Source: Patiria pectinifera (lineage: Eukaryota > Echinodermata > Asteroidea > Valvatida > Asterinidae). Taken from it: 64,000 nucleotides of DNA. Below the pieces are notes generated by a model, which saw only the letters and a list, made by a program, of their open reading frames with translations, was not told the origin of the DNA and made no database searches. Shown here one piece after another: positions 33,206 through 44,890 of this stretch (its first letter is position 1; each line of letters opens with the position of its first letter). The stretch spans positions 2,061,770-2,125,769 of the forward strand of contig CM057142.1 in NCBI GenBank assembly GCA_029964075.1, in the 5' to 3' direction. Both the position numbers and the translations under genes were made by a program.

Positions 33206-35156
33206 ATCAATAATTCTTGCAAAAATATCATGGGCAAAGTGTTCAAATTTTGTACCAATCATTTGTTTGTTCCTTTACACATGTACCATCACCTTTAATA
33301 CCATCTATTACTTTATCCCAATTTTGGGCGGAGATTCGAGAACGGGGAGGAGGAAGGTGGGACCACACCCTCCTCTCTAGGAGGGAGGGGGGCATTGGGA
33401 AGGCCAGAAGGGCCAGGGTCAGGCCTCTATCGCAGTGGTAGGGCGTACTGATGGGGTCCGGGGGCTTGCCTCCTGGTAATTTTTGAAATCTACGATGCAT
33501 TCGCCTGCATTCTAAGACATTTTGAGAATATCGTTAGAAATTCCATTGATTGCTTTTGGCCCCGTTTTGCTAGTTTCATATTAGTCAGCGGCGGAACGGG
33601 AGGGGAGGGGTGTTGCTGACGCCCACCCCTAGATCCGCTACTGCTACCATAACAGTTTTTGCCGACACGTACATCTTATAGGCTAGATGTAGCACCTCCT
33701 TCAGTCAGATGGCGTCCATCGAAGGCAAATCGAATGTCTCAAGTCGACCCTAAATTTTAACAAACCGTTTGATTTATCTTAATATTATGCCGTTAGAAAA
33801 TTAAGAAACCAAGTTACATATCAACTTTTGTGAGCTTTTAGTGCTTTTCTTGCAAGGCACACTTTCTCTGATGACAAAGTTGCATCATCAGCAATTCAAA
33901 CGGAACGGCGACAGATGCAAGTGTTTTTGACCGAGGTGATTATTCATTTCATTACAAGAACAACTGCCAGCTTTCTGTCCATAAAATACAGTTTGACCCC
34001 AATTGAAAGTAAATAAAAAAACTGTTAATAATTCTATTCGTATTGGTATACACATTTCATACGTTCTGTTGGATATTGATAAGCGTCGGAGCCGGATTTC
34101 AAACTTTCACTTTTCATGTAAGCTTTCACATTTTTCATAAACGGTTGAGACAAATTTTTTGCAGCAGCTCGAGATCAGCGCATAATGGTCTCTAACTTCC
34201 TAGGTACCCATATACACTCCTGGGTGGAGAGAGGCAATTGTAGTAAAGTGTCTCGGCAAAGAACTCAAGCACCATATTCCCTTTGAGGGTTCGAACCCGC
34301 GTACCAACGGCATGCGAGTCGAACACAGTAACCATTGGACGAAAGGGCTTAGTGTGACAGCAAACGAAGTACAACTTAAAACAACTCCCAATATCGTAGC
34401 GACCACCTAAATATGTAGAATCGTCATTAATGTTGCACATACTATTGGAAAAATAAGTGACATTAGAAATAGCAAGAGATATCTACGACCTCGATAATCA
34501 GAGTTTTGTATTACCGTAGATGTTGAACTCATGAATTCGATTAAGTGAAGAGAAACATTTATTTCGTTTATTAAAAACAACCATTGCCTTAAACGTTTGG
34601 ATTTAAGTAAATGTTGAATAGATTGGCTTTCCATGAAGGAGTAGAAAGGGAGGGGCAACATCGGGGGTAGCATCACACCGCAGATAATACTTTGTTTTTA
34701 AACCAGCGTTGCTTTAACTCAATAATATTGTGGGGAAAAATAGTCGCCTGGCGGCGCTTTACTCTAACACTTACCTACTTCTTACAGCTGCTTTCGGTCG
34801 CCTGATCCATGCTCAGCGCGTGATCACTGCATGATCAGCTCATGTGCTTCGATTGTGGCTGGCTTGGCGCGCGGATAGAAAATGCAGTTCACGTTTGGCG
34901 GGCTTCGAGAGAGGTTTTGAAAGGAATTATCAAGCAGTGCTTGAGAACTAACGTTTAGCTGCCAGGATTAGGTCAGTAAGTCAATAATTTGTGATTAAAT
35001 ACAAGTGAGAATCAAAGAGAGTAAGGAATGAACAATCATTTGGAAATCAAGAAGAATAGTTCATCGTCTGTTTTATCAACGTGTTGAATAAAGTAACAGA
35101 AACAGACGTTCCCCCATGAAGGCATTACTATAATACTTTTTTTTAAATACTTTACA
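33206..35156. repeat. Array monomer 8 (long type)
   Basis: 1,951 bp, counterpart of monomer 5, with a nearly full LTR (34,729-35,156) and the SINE near 34,200-34,350. Confidence 0.88.
34729..35156 (+). mobile_element. LTR copy in monomer 8
   Basis: Same structure and same altered right end as the copy in monomer 5. This confirms spread by array amplification rather than new insertion. Confidence 0.82.
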
Positions 35157-37008
35157 ATCAATAATTCTTGCAAAAATATCATTGGCAAAGTGTTCAAATC
35201 TCGTACCAATCATTTGTTTGTTCCATTATACATGTACCATCACCTTTAATATTCGAGAACGGGGAGGAGGAAGGTGGGACCCCACCCTCCTTTCTGGGAG
35301 GAAATGGGGGCATGGTGAAGGCAAGAGAAGAGCCAGGGACAGGCCTTTGGTTTTAATGTCCCATAATTTATCGTACTGATGAGGCCAGGGGGCTTGCCTC
35401 CTTGTAATTTTGAAGTCTACGATACATTTGCCTGCATTCTAAGGCAATTTGAGAATATAGTGAGAAATTCCATTTATTGCTTTCGACCCATTTTTACTAG
35501 TTTCATATTAGTCAGCGGCGGAACGGGAGGGGAGGGGTGTTGCTGACGCCCACCCCTAGATCCGCTATTGCTACCATAACAGTTTTTGCCGACACGTACA
35601 TCTTATAGGCTAGATGTAGCACCTCCTTCAGTCAGATGGCGTCCATCGAAGGCAAATCGAATGTCTCAAGTCGACCCCCAAAAATTGAACAAACCATTTG
35701 ATGTATTTTAATATTATGCCGTTAGAAAATTAAGAAACCAAGTTACATATCTACATTTGTGAACTACTAGTGCTGTGCTTGCAAGGCACACTTTCTCTGA
35801 TGACAAAGTTGCATCATCAGCAATTCAAATGGAACGGCGACAGATGCAAGTGTTTTTGACCGAGGTGATTATTTATTTCATTGCAAATACCTTTCTGTCC
35901 ATAAAACACAGTTTGGCCCCAATTGAAAGTAAATAAAAAGACAGTTAATAATTCTCTTCGTATTTGCATACACATTTCATACGTTCTGTTGGATCTGGAT
36001 AAGCGTCGGAGCCGGATTTCAAACTTTCACTTTTCATGTAAACTTTCCCAATTTTTCATAAACTGTTGAGACCATGCAGTTTTTGCAGCAGCTCGGAATC
36101 AGCGCATAATGGTCTCTAACTCCCTAGGTACCCATATACACTCCTGGGTGGAGAGAGGCAATTGTAGTAAAGTGTCTCGGCAAAGAACACAAGCACCATA
36201 TTCCCTTTGAGGGTTCGAACCCGCGTACCAACGGCATGCGAGTCGAACACAGTAACCATTGGACAAAAGGGCTTAGTGTGACAGCAAACGAAGTACAACT
36301 TAAAACAACTCCCAATATCAAAGCGACCACCTAATATGTAGAATCGTCATTAATGTTGCACATATTATTGGAAAAATAAGTGACATTAGAAATAGCAAGA
36401 GGTATCTACCACCTCGATAATCAGAGTTTTGTATTAGATGTTGACCTCATGAATTCGACTTAGTGAAGAGAAACATTTATTTCGTTTATTAAAAACAACC
36501 ATTGCCTTAAACATTTGGCTTTAGGTAAATGTTGCATAGATTGGCTTTCCATGAAGGAGTAGAAAGGGAGGGGCAACATCGGGGGTAGAATCACACCACA
36601 GATAATACTTTGTTTTTAAACAAGCGTCGCTTTATGGTCGCCTGGCGGTGCTATACACTGACACTTACCTGCTTCTGGCAGCTGCTTTCGGTCGCCTGAT
36701 CCATGCACAGCGCGTGATCACTGCATGATCGTCTCATTTGCTTAAGATTGTGGCTTGCTGAGCGCGCGGATCGAAAATGCAGTTCACGTTCTTGAGAACT
36801 AACGTTTAGCTGCCAGGATTAGGTCAGTAAGTCAATAATTTGTGATTAAATACAAGTGAGAATCAAAGAGAGTAAGGAATGAACAATCATTTCGAAATCA
36901 AGAAGAATAGTTCATCGTCTGTTTTATCAACGTGTTGAATAAAGTAACAGAAATAGACGTGCCCTCAGGAAGGCCTTACTACCGCTCGAGTATTGAATAC
37001 GTTACAAT
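35157..37008. repeat. Array monomer 9 (medium type)
   Basis: 1,852 bp, counterpart of monomer 6, with the SINE near 36,120-36,275 and the same shortened LTR. Closes the second higher-order unit. Confidence 0.88.
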
Positions 37009-38790
37009 ATCAATAATTCTTGCAAAAATATCATGGGCAAAGTGTTCAAATTTCGTACCAATTATTTGTTTGTTCCTTGACCCGTATACCATCACTTTTA
37101 ATACCATCTATTACTAAATCCCAATTTTGGGCGGAGATTCGAGAACGGGGAGGAGGAAGGTGGGACCACACCCTCCTCTCCTGAAGGGAGGGGGGCATGG
37201 GGAAGGCCAAAGGGGCCAGGGTCAGGTCTTTATCGCAGTGGTAGGGTGTACTGATGGCGTCCGGGGGCTTGCCTTCTGGTAATTTTTGAAATCTACGATG
37301 CATTCGCCTGCATTTTAAGACAATTTGAGAATATAGTTAGAAATTCCATTGATTGCTTTTGGCCCCGTTTTACTAGTTTCATATTAGTCAGCGGCGGAAC
37401 GGGAGGGGAGGGGTGTTGCTGACGCCCACCCCTAGATCCGCTACTGCTACCATAACAGTTTTTGCCGACACGTACATCTTATAGGCTAGATGTAGCACCT
37501 CCTTCAGTCAGATGGCGTCCATCGAAGGCAAATCGAATGTCTCAAGTCGACCCCCAAAAATTGAACAAACCATTTGATGTATTTTAATATTATGCCGTTA
37601 GAAAATTAAGAAACCAAGTTACATATCTACATTTGTGAACTACTAGTGCTGTGCTTGCAAGGCACACTTTCTCTGATGACAAAGTTGCATCATCAGCAAT
37701 TCAAATGGAACGGCGACAGATGCAAGTGTTTTTGACCGAGGTGATTATTTATTTCATTGCAAATACCTTTCTGTCCATAAAACACAGTTTGGCCCCAATT
37801 GAAAGTAAATAAAAAGACAGTTAATAATTATCTTCGTATTTGCATACACATTTCATACGTTCTATTGGATCTGGATAAGCGTCGGAGCCGGATTTCAAAC
37901 TTTCACTTTTCATGTAAACTTTCCCAATTTTTCATAAACTGTTGAGACCAGTTTTTGCAGCAGCTCGAGATCAGCGCATAATGGTCTCTAACTCCCTAGG
38001 TACCCATTTACACTCCTGGGTGGAGAGAGGCAATTGTAGTAAAAAGTCTTGCCAACGAACACAAGCACCATATTCCCTTAGAGTGTTCGAACCCACGTAC
38101 CAACGGCATGCGAGTCGGACACAGTAACCATTGGACCAAAGGGCTTAGTGTGACAGTAAACGAAATACAACTTAAAACAACTCCCAATATCAAAGCGACC
38201 ACCGAAATATGTAGAATCGTCATTAATGTTGCACATACTATTGGAAAAATAAGTGACATTAGAAATAGCAAGAGGTATCTACGACCTCGATAATCAGAGT
38301 TTTGTATTAGATGTTGAACTCATGAATTCGACTTAGTGAAGAGAAACATTTATTTCGTTTATTAAAAACAACCATTGCCTTAAACGTTTGGCTTTAGGTA
38401 AATGTTGCATAGATTGGCTTTCCATGAAGGAGTAGAAAGGGAGGGGCAACATCGGGGGGTAGAATCACACCACAGATAATACTTTGTTTTTAAACGCCTG
38501 GCGATGCTATACACTGACACTTACCTGCTTCTGGCAGCTGCTTTCGGTCGCCTGATCCATGCACAACGCGTGATCACTGCACGATCGGCTCATGTGCAGG
38601 AGATTGTGGTTTGCTTGGCGCGCGGATAGAAAATGCAGTTCACGTTCTTGAGAACTAACGTTTAGCTGCCAGGATTAGGTCAGTAAGTCAATAATTTGTG
38701 ATTAAATACAAGTGAGAATCAAAGAGAGTAAGGAATGAACAATATTTCGAAATCAAGAAGAATAGTTCATCGTTTGTTTTATCAACGTGT
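37009..38790. repeat. Array monomer 10 (recombinant, broken at right)
   Basis: Starts like monomers 4 and 7 (ccttgacccgtatacc) but keeps the SINE (37,995-38,150) and ends like monomer 3. It is therefore a crossover product. Homology stops inside the LTR at about 38,790. Confidence 0.8.
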
Positions 38791-39150
38791 CCAAGTCAGA
38801 TATAATGGCTAAAATTCGGCCTTTGCCACTGACGCGCTAACGTCGACAGTCGTAGCCGTTTCAGAAACATCTACGCGCCTGGTCTGCAGAATCTATTCAG
38901 ACGATTTTGGCAAAGTGGACATGCCCTTTGTTGGAGGGACTTAAACCCCTAACATGTTCATTATCAAATTATGACCGTGACGTACTGTATGGAGTGACTG
39001 ATGTGACTATTATGTTAGTCAATATGGCGAGGTGAGCGTGGTCAATGAGTGTGGTTAACCATTTACCTTCATCGAACATATGCTGCATGTAGTTGACGAT
39101 GGTGGTCGCATTGCAGGTCGTAAAGCCAGCCTTTCTATTGTTTACTATAG
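38791..39150. other. Non-array sequence interrupting the array
   Basis: About 360 bp with no similarity that I can see to the monomers. No coding potential is recognised. It marks the right limit of the homogenised part. Confidence 0.55.
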
Positions 39151-40245
39151 ACGACACTCCGCGTCGGCTCTTCAGTGGGGAGAGGTGGTTTTTTGTGTGG
39201 GGGATGGTGGCATGGAGAAGGCCAGAAGTGCCAGGGGTAGGTCTTTATTGATAATGTCCCCTAATATATCGCATTACTCGTTCTTGACAGGGGTGTGTTT
39301 GCCACTGATCATCCACCACGACAATACATGTATTTGCTACCATAAAAGTTACATGCCTACACGTACATCTTAGTCATAGATGTACCACCTCCTTCAGTCA
39401 GATGGCGTCCATCGAAGGCTTATCGAATTTCTCAAGTTGCCACCCCCACCGAAAGACCAACTTGACCCCCAATAACTTAAACAAACCACTTGATGTATTC
39501 TTAATATTATGCCATTAGCAAGTTCCGAAACCAAGTGAAATTTCACCATTGGTGAACTACTTTGTTTGCATGGTACACTTTCTGTGCAGCTGCAAGTCTT
39601 TTTTGGCCGAGTTGATTATTTATTTCATTGCAAATACAACTGCCAGCTTTTTGTCCATAGAACACAGTTTGGCCCCAATTAAAAGTAAATAAAAAGACAG
39701 TTAATAATTCTCTTCGTATTTGCATTCACCGTTCATTCGTTCTTTTGGATTTGGATAAGCGTCGAATCACACCACTGTATTTAGCCAGCCTTGCTTTAAG
39801 TCAATGATATCAATAATTCTTGCAAAAATATCATGGGCAAAGTGTTCAAATTTCATACCAATCATTTGTTTGTGCCTTTACCCATACCATCGCCTCACCA
39901 CCCATTACTTACCCCAATTTTGGGCGGAGATTGGGAAGCGATGAGGAGGAAAGTGGGACCACACCCTCCTTTTTTTGGGGGGGGGCGGGGCATGGGGAAG
40001 GCCAAAAGGGCCAGGGCCAGGCCTTTGGCAATGTCCCATAATTTATCGCAATGGTAGGGCATATACTGATGGGGTCCGTGGGCTTGCCTCCTGGAAATGT
40101 TTTTAAATCTACGATGCTTTTTTCCTGCATTCTAAGGTAATTTGAGAATGTATTTAGGAATTTCATTTACTGCTTTTGGCCCCTTTTTACTAGTTTCATA
40201 ACGTTAGTCAGCGGCTGAACCTGACGCCCACCCTACAGTCCGCTG
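39151..40245. repeat. Diverged edge monomers at the right end of the array
   Basis: Degraded monomer sequence resumes near 39,150. At 39,800-39,815 the site reads tcaatgatatcaataattc, without the LTR. Another monomer start (39,809) runs to a degraded G-rich end near 40,245. Confidence 0.75.
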
Positions 40246-40358
40246 AGTATGGAAGCGTTAAAGGGACATAATAGAAACTAAAAAAAAAAATAAGTCACAA
40301 TTATGACTTGTTATTAAGTCATAGTTATGACTTATCTATATATATAAGAGAGAGTTTA

Positions 40359-41289
40359 ACTCGGCCTTCGAGACGATGTTTGCTCATGAAAGGATCCCAG
40401 ACCGCGGGCTCCCGCAGCGCCAAAATCGCTCCACGTCCGTGGAAAAATGCGGAGGGTGTCTTCCGGCGGGTCGGACACTTCGGGTCGTCCTGATTTTCCC
40501 GTACGGACCGGCGATCGTTTTCGTCTATTTTTCGTGACTGCGTTTTGCGCAGGAATGTGCCGTCGTGTGCGCTTTCACGTTGACTGCCTGGCCGCCCCCT
40601 GTGCTGGCTTTTCTGCGTGTATAGACTGTGCGAGGTCAGCGGCTTCGACGTAGGGGTTCCGTTTACGTGTTTTACTCGGCCGTTCTGCAAAAGCGTTCAC
40701 CAAATTGTAGTATGGGGTGACCTTGGTAAAATATTTTTTCTCCATGGTGCGTGGCCACCAAGTGCCCCTATTCTTTCATATGCTTCGCTTGCCGCCCCTG
40801 CGCCGAGTGCAACGAATACTCAGAAGGACTAGACATTAAGTATGCCTTGCGCGGTCTGACCAATCGCAAGTCTACACTGCGTAGTATTTCCGGGCTATGC
40901 AAAACTGTCGATGGCAACGCGTACTGCAGCCTGCTCCACACCCTGGAAACGAGGTTGGGTCTACGGTGCTCGCTATTTGAAGCGCAAGCATGTGACGTCG
41001 CGTGATAGAGTGCCGTTGCTTCCATAATGTGTTTACAGCTCCATGCTTCCACCACCAAGGCTGAGCGTTGTGAGTTCGCTGCCCGCCACGTATAATTCAG
41101 TGTCGTGTTATAATTTCGGGGGCCTGTTTGGGGTCAACGAAGGATCGATGCATTCACAAAAAAATCTACGAAAGTGTCCGACCTGGCGGAAGACACCCAC
41201 ATTTTTCCACGGACGTGGAGCCATTTTGGTGTCGCGGGAGACCGCGGTCTCGGATCCTTTCAGGAGCAAACATTTCTCGGAGGCCGAGT
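40359..41289. mobile_element. Nested 0.93-kb element with about 125-bp inverted repeats
   Basis: The left arm (40,359-40,483) starts actcggccttcgagacg. The right arm (41,163-41,289) is its inverse with about 15% mismatches. It includes gctccacgtccgtggaaaaa and ggtcggacactt. The GC-rich interior contains two Cys-rich open frames. No clear target duplication was found. Confidence 0.75.
40751..41005 (+). other. Cys-rich open frame inside the nested element
   Basis: An 84-codon frame without its own ATG (it begins GTG) reads CPYSFICFACRPCAEC early, then LDIKYALRGLTNRKSTLRS and ends with TGA after QACDVA. The CxxC spacing might bind zinc, but there is no recognised family and no splice support. 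It may be a captured exon fragment or chance in GC-rich DNA. Confidence 0.2.
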
Positions 41290-42268
41290 AAGGCTTGCTC
41301 TTATAAAGATTGTTGAACCAACTTCAATAAAAGCTAAATCGACTTTTTCCTCGAAGACGGTCTCGCAAACTGTAAGAAGTTCAAGTTTCCGTTTGTTGAA
41401 GAGTCCAATACTGAAACTTAATTATAACCTTCCTCCATGATCGTTTGTAATTTTATGGTAACACTCAACATTTTCATTTCAAATGACACCTTTACGTTTT
41501 ATTGCATTATGATTTATTGTCAAAACTGTACAATCAGCCTTCGCCTGTGTACTACGGTAACCTTTTTCACTGCGTTTTCCAAATGCGACTGCCTCACATA
41601 ATGCCAATTTAACAGACCAACGGGAACATTTACAGACAGTTGCCATGGTACATAATTATCATGTGCGTAAATCGACGGGGGACGGGGGGACCCCCCCCCC
41701 CGTTTTAAAGCGGGGGATATTGTTTGGTCCCCCCACACTTTTTCTTCCCCGAATAAAAATTGTAGTCTACAACAATGATTCTATTGCTCAGAATACATGT
41801 AGCTGATTCACTTACTCCAAACTCAAAACTTTACAAGATGATCTTTTGCTGAAATTGGTTTAAGTGGTCAGAAATTGCCTCGCATCACACCACAGAAATT
41901 GCTTTTCTATAACTGCATGTCTCCTTAACTATATCCCCATCTACATTTAACTCCCCAAATTTTCATCCCCAACACTACGCCCTACCCGATCTATGATCGG
42001 GTAAATCAGCTTGTATCTTATAATAATGACTTAGTATTAAGTCATAATTATGATATATACATGTATATCGTATAATTACGACTTAGTATTAAGTCGTAAT
42101 TACGACTTAGGATATCTCATAATTATGACTTAATACTAAGTCATTATTATAACATATAAGTCATAAATATGACTTAATAATAAGTCATAATTATGAAATA
42201 TAAGTCATAATTATGACTTCTTTCTTTCTTTCTTTTTTAGTTTGTATTATATCCCTTTAACGCTTCCG

Positions 42269-42872
42269 TATATTTTAACGCTCAGAGAAAAAAATATGGC
42301 AGTTGGTCTTCTTCTCCGAATCAACCAAGTGCGTTTGAGTTAGCTGATCGATTAAGACAGAGGTATTTCGGGTCAAGTTTAAGACGTCAGCAGGGTAAAC
42401 AGTTAATCGTATTGTTATTTATTTTTTACGAAACGTCTGTTTTGGTCGCCTTATCACCGTTTGCGAGTTAGCCACGCCCCTTAGACAACACTCAAGTTTT
42501 GCTTGTCTCAGATTTTGTTTCACAAGCTGCGTTGATATTTTCGCGATTCTGCCGAGATCGGAACGTAAAAAGTGCCGATGGACAAAACCCAACTGTATCA
42601 CGACTTGACATCAAGTCTAGTACACGACACACAAAAGAAGACAATACAGTTTTACACAAATTTACAAACACTTTGGTTGGGAAAAAATCTTAAGATCACA
42701 ATATGTCAGGCTCTCTTAATGTTTGAATTTGAATATTTCAGGTAATTAACGTCAGTAAGCAGTTTACAGCAGTTTAATTTATTTTTAATTTTTACATTCG
42801 TCACTTTTTTGTTTAGTTTATAAGACATTTTAAAGTATCCTTTTATATAACTCCTTTATTGTTGAATGCATA
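42269..42872. other. Spacer without recognised genes
   Basis: AT-rich unique DNA between two DNA transposons. No open frame of interest. Confidence 0.5.
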
Positions 42873-43401
42873 TTGAAGGGACACTGGGTCCTGGAACAGC
42901 CCAATTGGGCTACAAAACGCGCTTTGAACGAGATGATATTAATCGGAAAGAACATTCAAAAGTAGGATATAAACATCCACACAACTATCCTTAAAAAAAT
43001 GGGTGTTTTGTGTTATTCCTGTATTATGCGTGCGAAAACGAATTTCGGGGTCCACTTTTGCGACCCCAAAAATTCGAACTGTTTGGATGCTAGTAATTGT
43101 GATTTCATTCGTAAAGTGTTCGCCTTTTGCGGATGTTGAAGAAACCATATTTTTTGCATTGGTGATTGGTCACAGCTGTTCCCGAGACACACAACGTGTA
43201 TATCGTACACTGAGAACGACACGAAACACGTATTCGTACTCCGTCGTGTCCAATGTAAACAACCGTTTTTTAAAAATCTTTTCTCGGGAACGGTAAGAAA
43301 TTTTGGTTGGTTTCCTTTCAACCAGATGTTTGGACTATATGCTAATTAAACAATCCAAAACATGACATTTTCGTGGATTTTAGGACCTAGTGCCCCTTTA
43401 A
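42873..43401. mobile_element. MITE of about 530 bp with ends TTGAAGGGACACTGGGTCC
   Basis: The left end ttgaagggacactgggtcct and the inverse of the right end (ttaaaggggcactaggtcct) match at about 17 of 20 positions. Open frames inside on both strands are short and not family-like. Confidence 0.65.
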
Positions 43402-43972
43402 CCAATTAAACGCAATTTAATGCCAAGTATACAGTCACAAGGTCACACCTGTATATCGCCCTCAATAGTCACCTGGTTGACAATGGGACTATAGTCAGCA
43501 TCCTGTTGTACATTTGTATTCATTTTTGAAGTCTTTGAATTCGTGACTAGACTTTACATTGCGGAAGTGATTTCACAAGGACGGGGCTGACAACCGAATG
43601 AATTTGTATTTCAAAAACTAATGAGAAGGAATAAGTTTGCCAGGGTGAGTTCAATTTTATCATTTATTTCCAGCTTGCCAACAGTTAATACGCCTATTTA
43701 TGTTTAAATCAGACTGGCTAACGTTATAAAATGCGTAACATTATTACGTAAGCTTCAAGTTCAACCTTGTACTGTGAAATACAAAAATGCTGAAATAATC
43801 CAAACGGGTTCTTTGCTGTTTTGGATGGAATACCATACCATGTACGTTGGACTTGGACTAACCAAGTGCCAGAGTATTGGGCGAACGTAGTGTAGGCCCC
43901 CTGTTTTGTTTCGATCAAATTAGAATCAAGAATTTTTTACTGAACATGACATTGTCAACCTAAAGCAGATTT
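43402..43972. other. Spacer without recognised genes
   Basis: No coding or repeat structure that I can support. Confidence 0.5.
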
Positions 43973-44184
43973 CTCTCAATGTAGTCCCATAAATGTGACG
44001 GAAATACTGGACTACCTCCGTATTTAACGTCACTCATCCCACATGTGGTATGTGCACGGATGGTCCCGTTGCTAGGGGAGTTAAAAATTAATTGAAGATC
44101 GAAATTATTTTGTCAGCAGAAAATCAACCCAGCTATAGTATGACTGCTAAATAGCACAACATCGTTAAATTCGGTACCTTCAGA

Positions 44185-44890
44185 GGTCTAGTTATCCAAA
44201 AGTCATGGTAATTCGTCAAAAAATGCAGACGGTTTTGAAAAAGCATGGCGTCTCTGATATTTACCAGACTGTTTCCCGGCCTCCCTAAATATAGTAAAAA
44301 GGCCAATGGGGTCAGTGAACCAGACAAGAGCTTTAATCATCAGCGTGCGTTAACTTTGGCAAAGCGCACCACGGCTGTTGCCTGTCATTCCAAAAGCTTT
44401 GGCACTCCGTGAACAGTGGCGTAGCCAGGGGGGGCGTGGGGGGGGCGACAGCCCCATGAAACCTTGTCGCCCCCCCAGTCGCCCCCAACTGAGATTTTGA
44501 GTTTCTAAAAAAATTATCATTGATCTACATGACGCCCCCCCATGAAACGTTCCAGTGCCCCCCCCACTGAAAAATTCCTGGCTACGCCACTGTCCGTGAA
44601 GTACCTAACCCGAATGCAATACGCGGCCGCGGATGAAGAGGGCGCGCTTCACTGCAGAGGGCTTCAAAGATTTTGGAATGACAGGCAACAGCCGCGGTGC
44701 GCTTTGCCAAAGTTGACGCACGCTCAGTAGATGATTAAAGCTCTTGTCTGGTTCCCTGACCCCATTGGCCTTTTTTACTATAATTAGGGTGGCCGGGAAA
44801 CACTCTGGTAAATATCACAGACGCTATGCTTTTTCAAAACAGTCTGAATTCTTTGACGAATTACCATGATTTGGGGATAACTAGACCTCA
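44185..44890. repeat. Large palindrome inside the Mutator-like element
   Basis: Arms of about 220 bp run inward from aggtctagttatcc, through caaagcgcaccacggctgtt on the left and its inverse on the right. Arms differ by roughly 10%. The centre was later split by a hAT-type MITE. It could be an older foldback element or part of the host transposon. Confidence 0.8.
44414..44592. mobile_element. hAT-type MITE, 179 bp, with 8-bp target duplication
   Basis: Terminal repeats are CAGTGGCGTAGCCAGG and its perfect inverse. Direct 8-bp duplications tccgtgaa lie at 44,406-44,413 and 44,593-44,600. The interior is G/C-run rich. Ends and target size are those of hAT non-autonomous elements. Confidence 0.92.

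Larger units (their letters stand above)
20860..40245. repeat. Long tandem array of about 1.9-kb monomers with 5.14-kb higher-order repeat
   Basis: The landmark atcaataattcttgc occurs at 20982, 22987, 24868, 26722, 28073, 30014, 31866 (one change), 33206, 35157, 37009 and 39809. Spacings are 2005, 1881, 1854, 1351, 1941, 1852, 1340, 1951, 1852 and 2800. The triplet 26722-31865 (5144 bp) is repeated as 31866-37008 (5143 bp). Edge monomers are strongly diverged and the centre is homogeneous, as expected for unequal exchange. Each monomer contains G-rich hAT-like remnants, and most contain a SINE and an LTR segment. No gene family is recognised inside. Confidence 0.93.
40250..42268. mobile_element. 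2.0-kb inverted-repeat element flanked by TA
   Basis: Ends read ggaagcgttaaaggga plus cataatagaaact on the left and the near-perfect inverse on the right, about 36 bp, each flanked by TA. Inside both ends are repeats of the palindrome AAGTCATAATTATGACTT or variants (40,290-40,335 and 42,010-42,225). A TA target suggests a Tc1/mariner-like or other TA-targeting transposase. None is encoded here, so the element is non-autonomous. Confidence 0.75.

Noticed and set aside
20860-40245. CRISPR array or prokaryotic repeat locus
   Set aside because: The units are about 1.9 kb and contain LTR and SINE sequence, which does not fit CRISPR. The window is eukaryotic.
40321-40350. Simple-repeat origin or matrix-attachment site
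   Set aside because: The AT palindromes are explained as subterminal repeats of the TA-flanked transposon.
43003-43321. 97- and 102-codon frames on opposite strands
   Set aside because: They lie within the MITE at 42,873-43,401 and show no domain.
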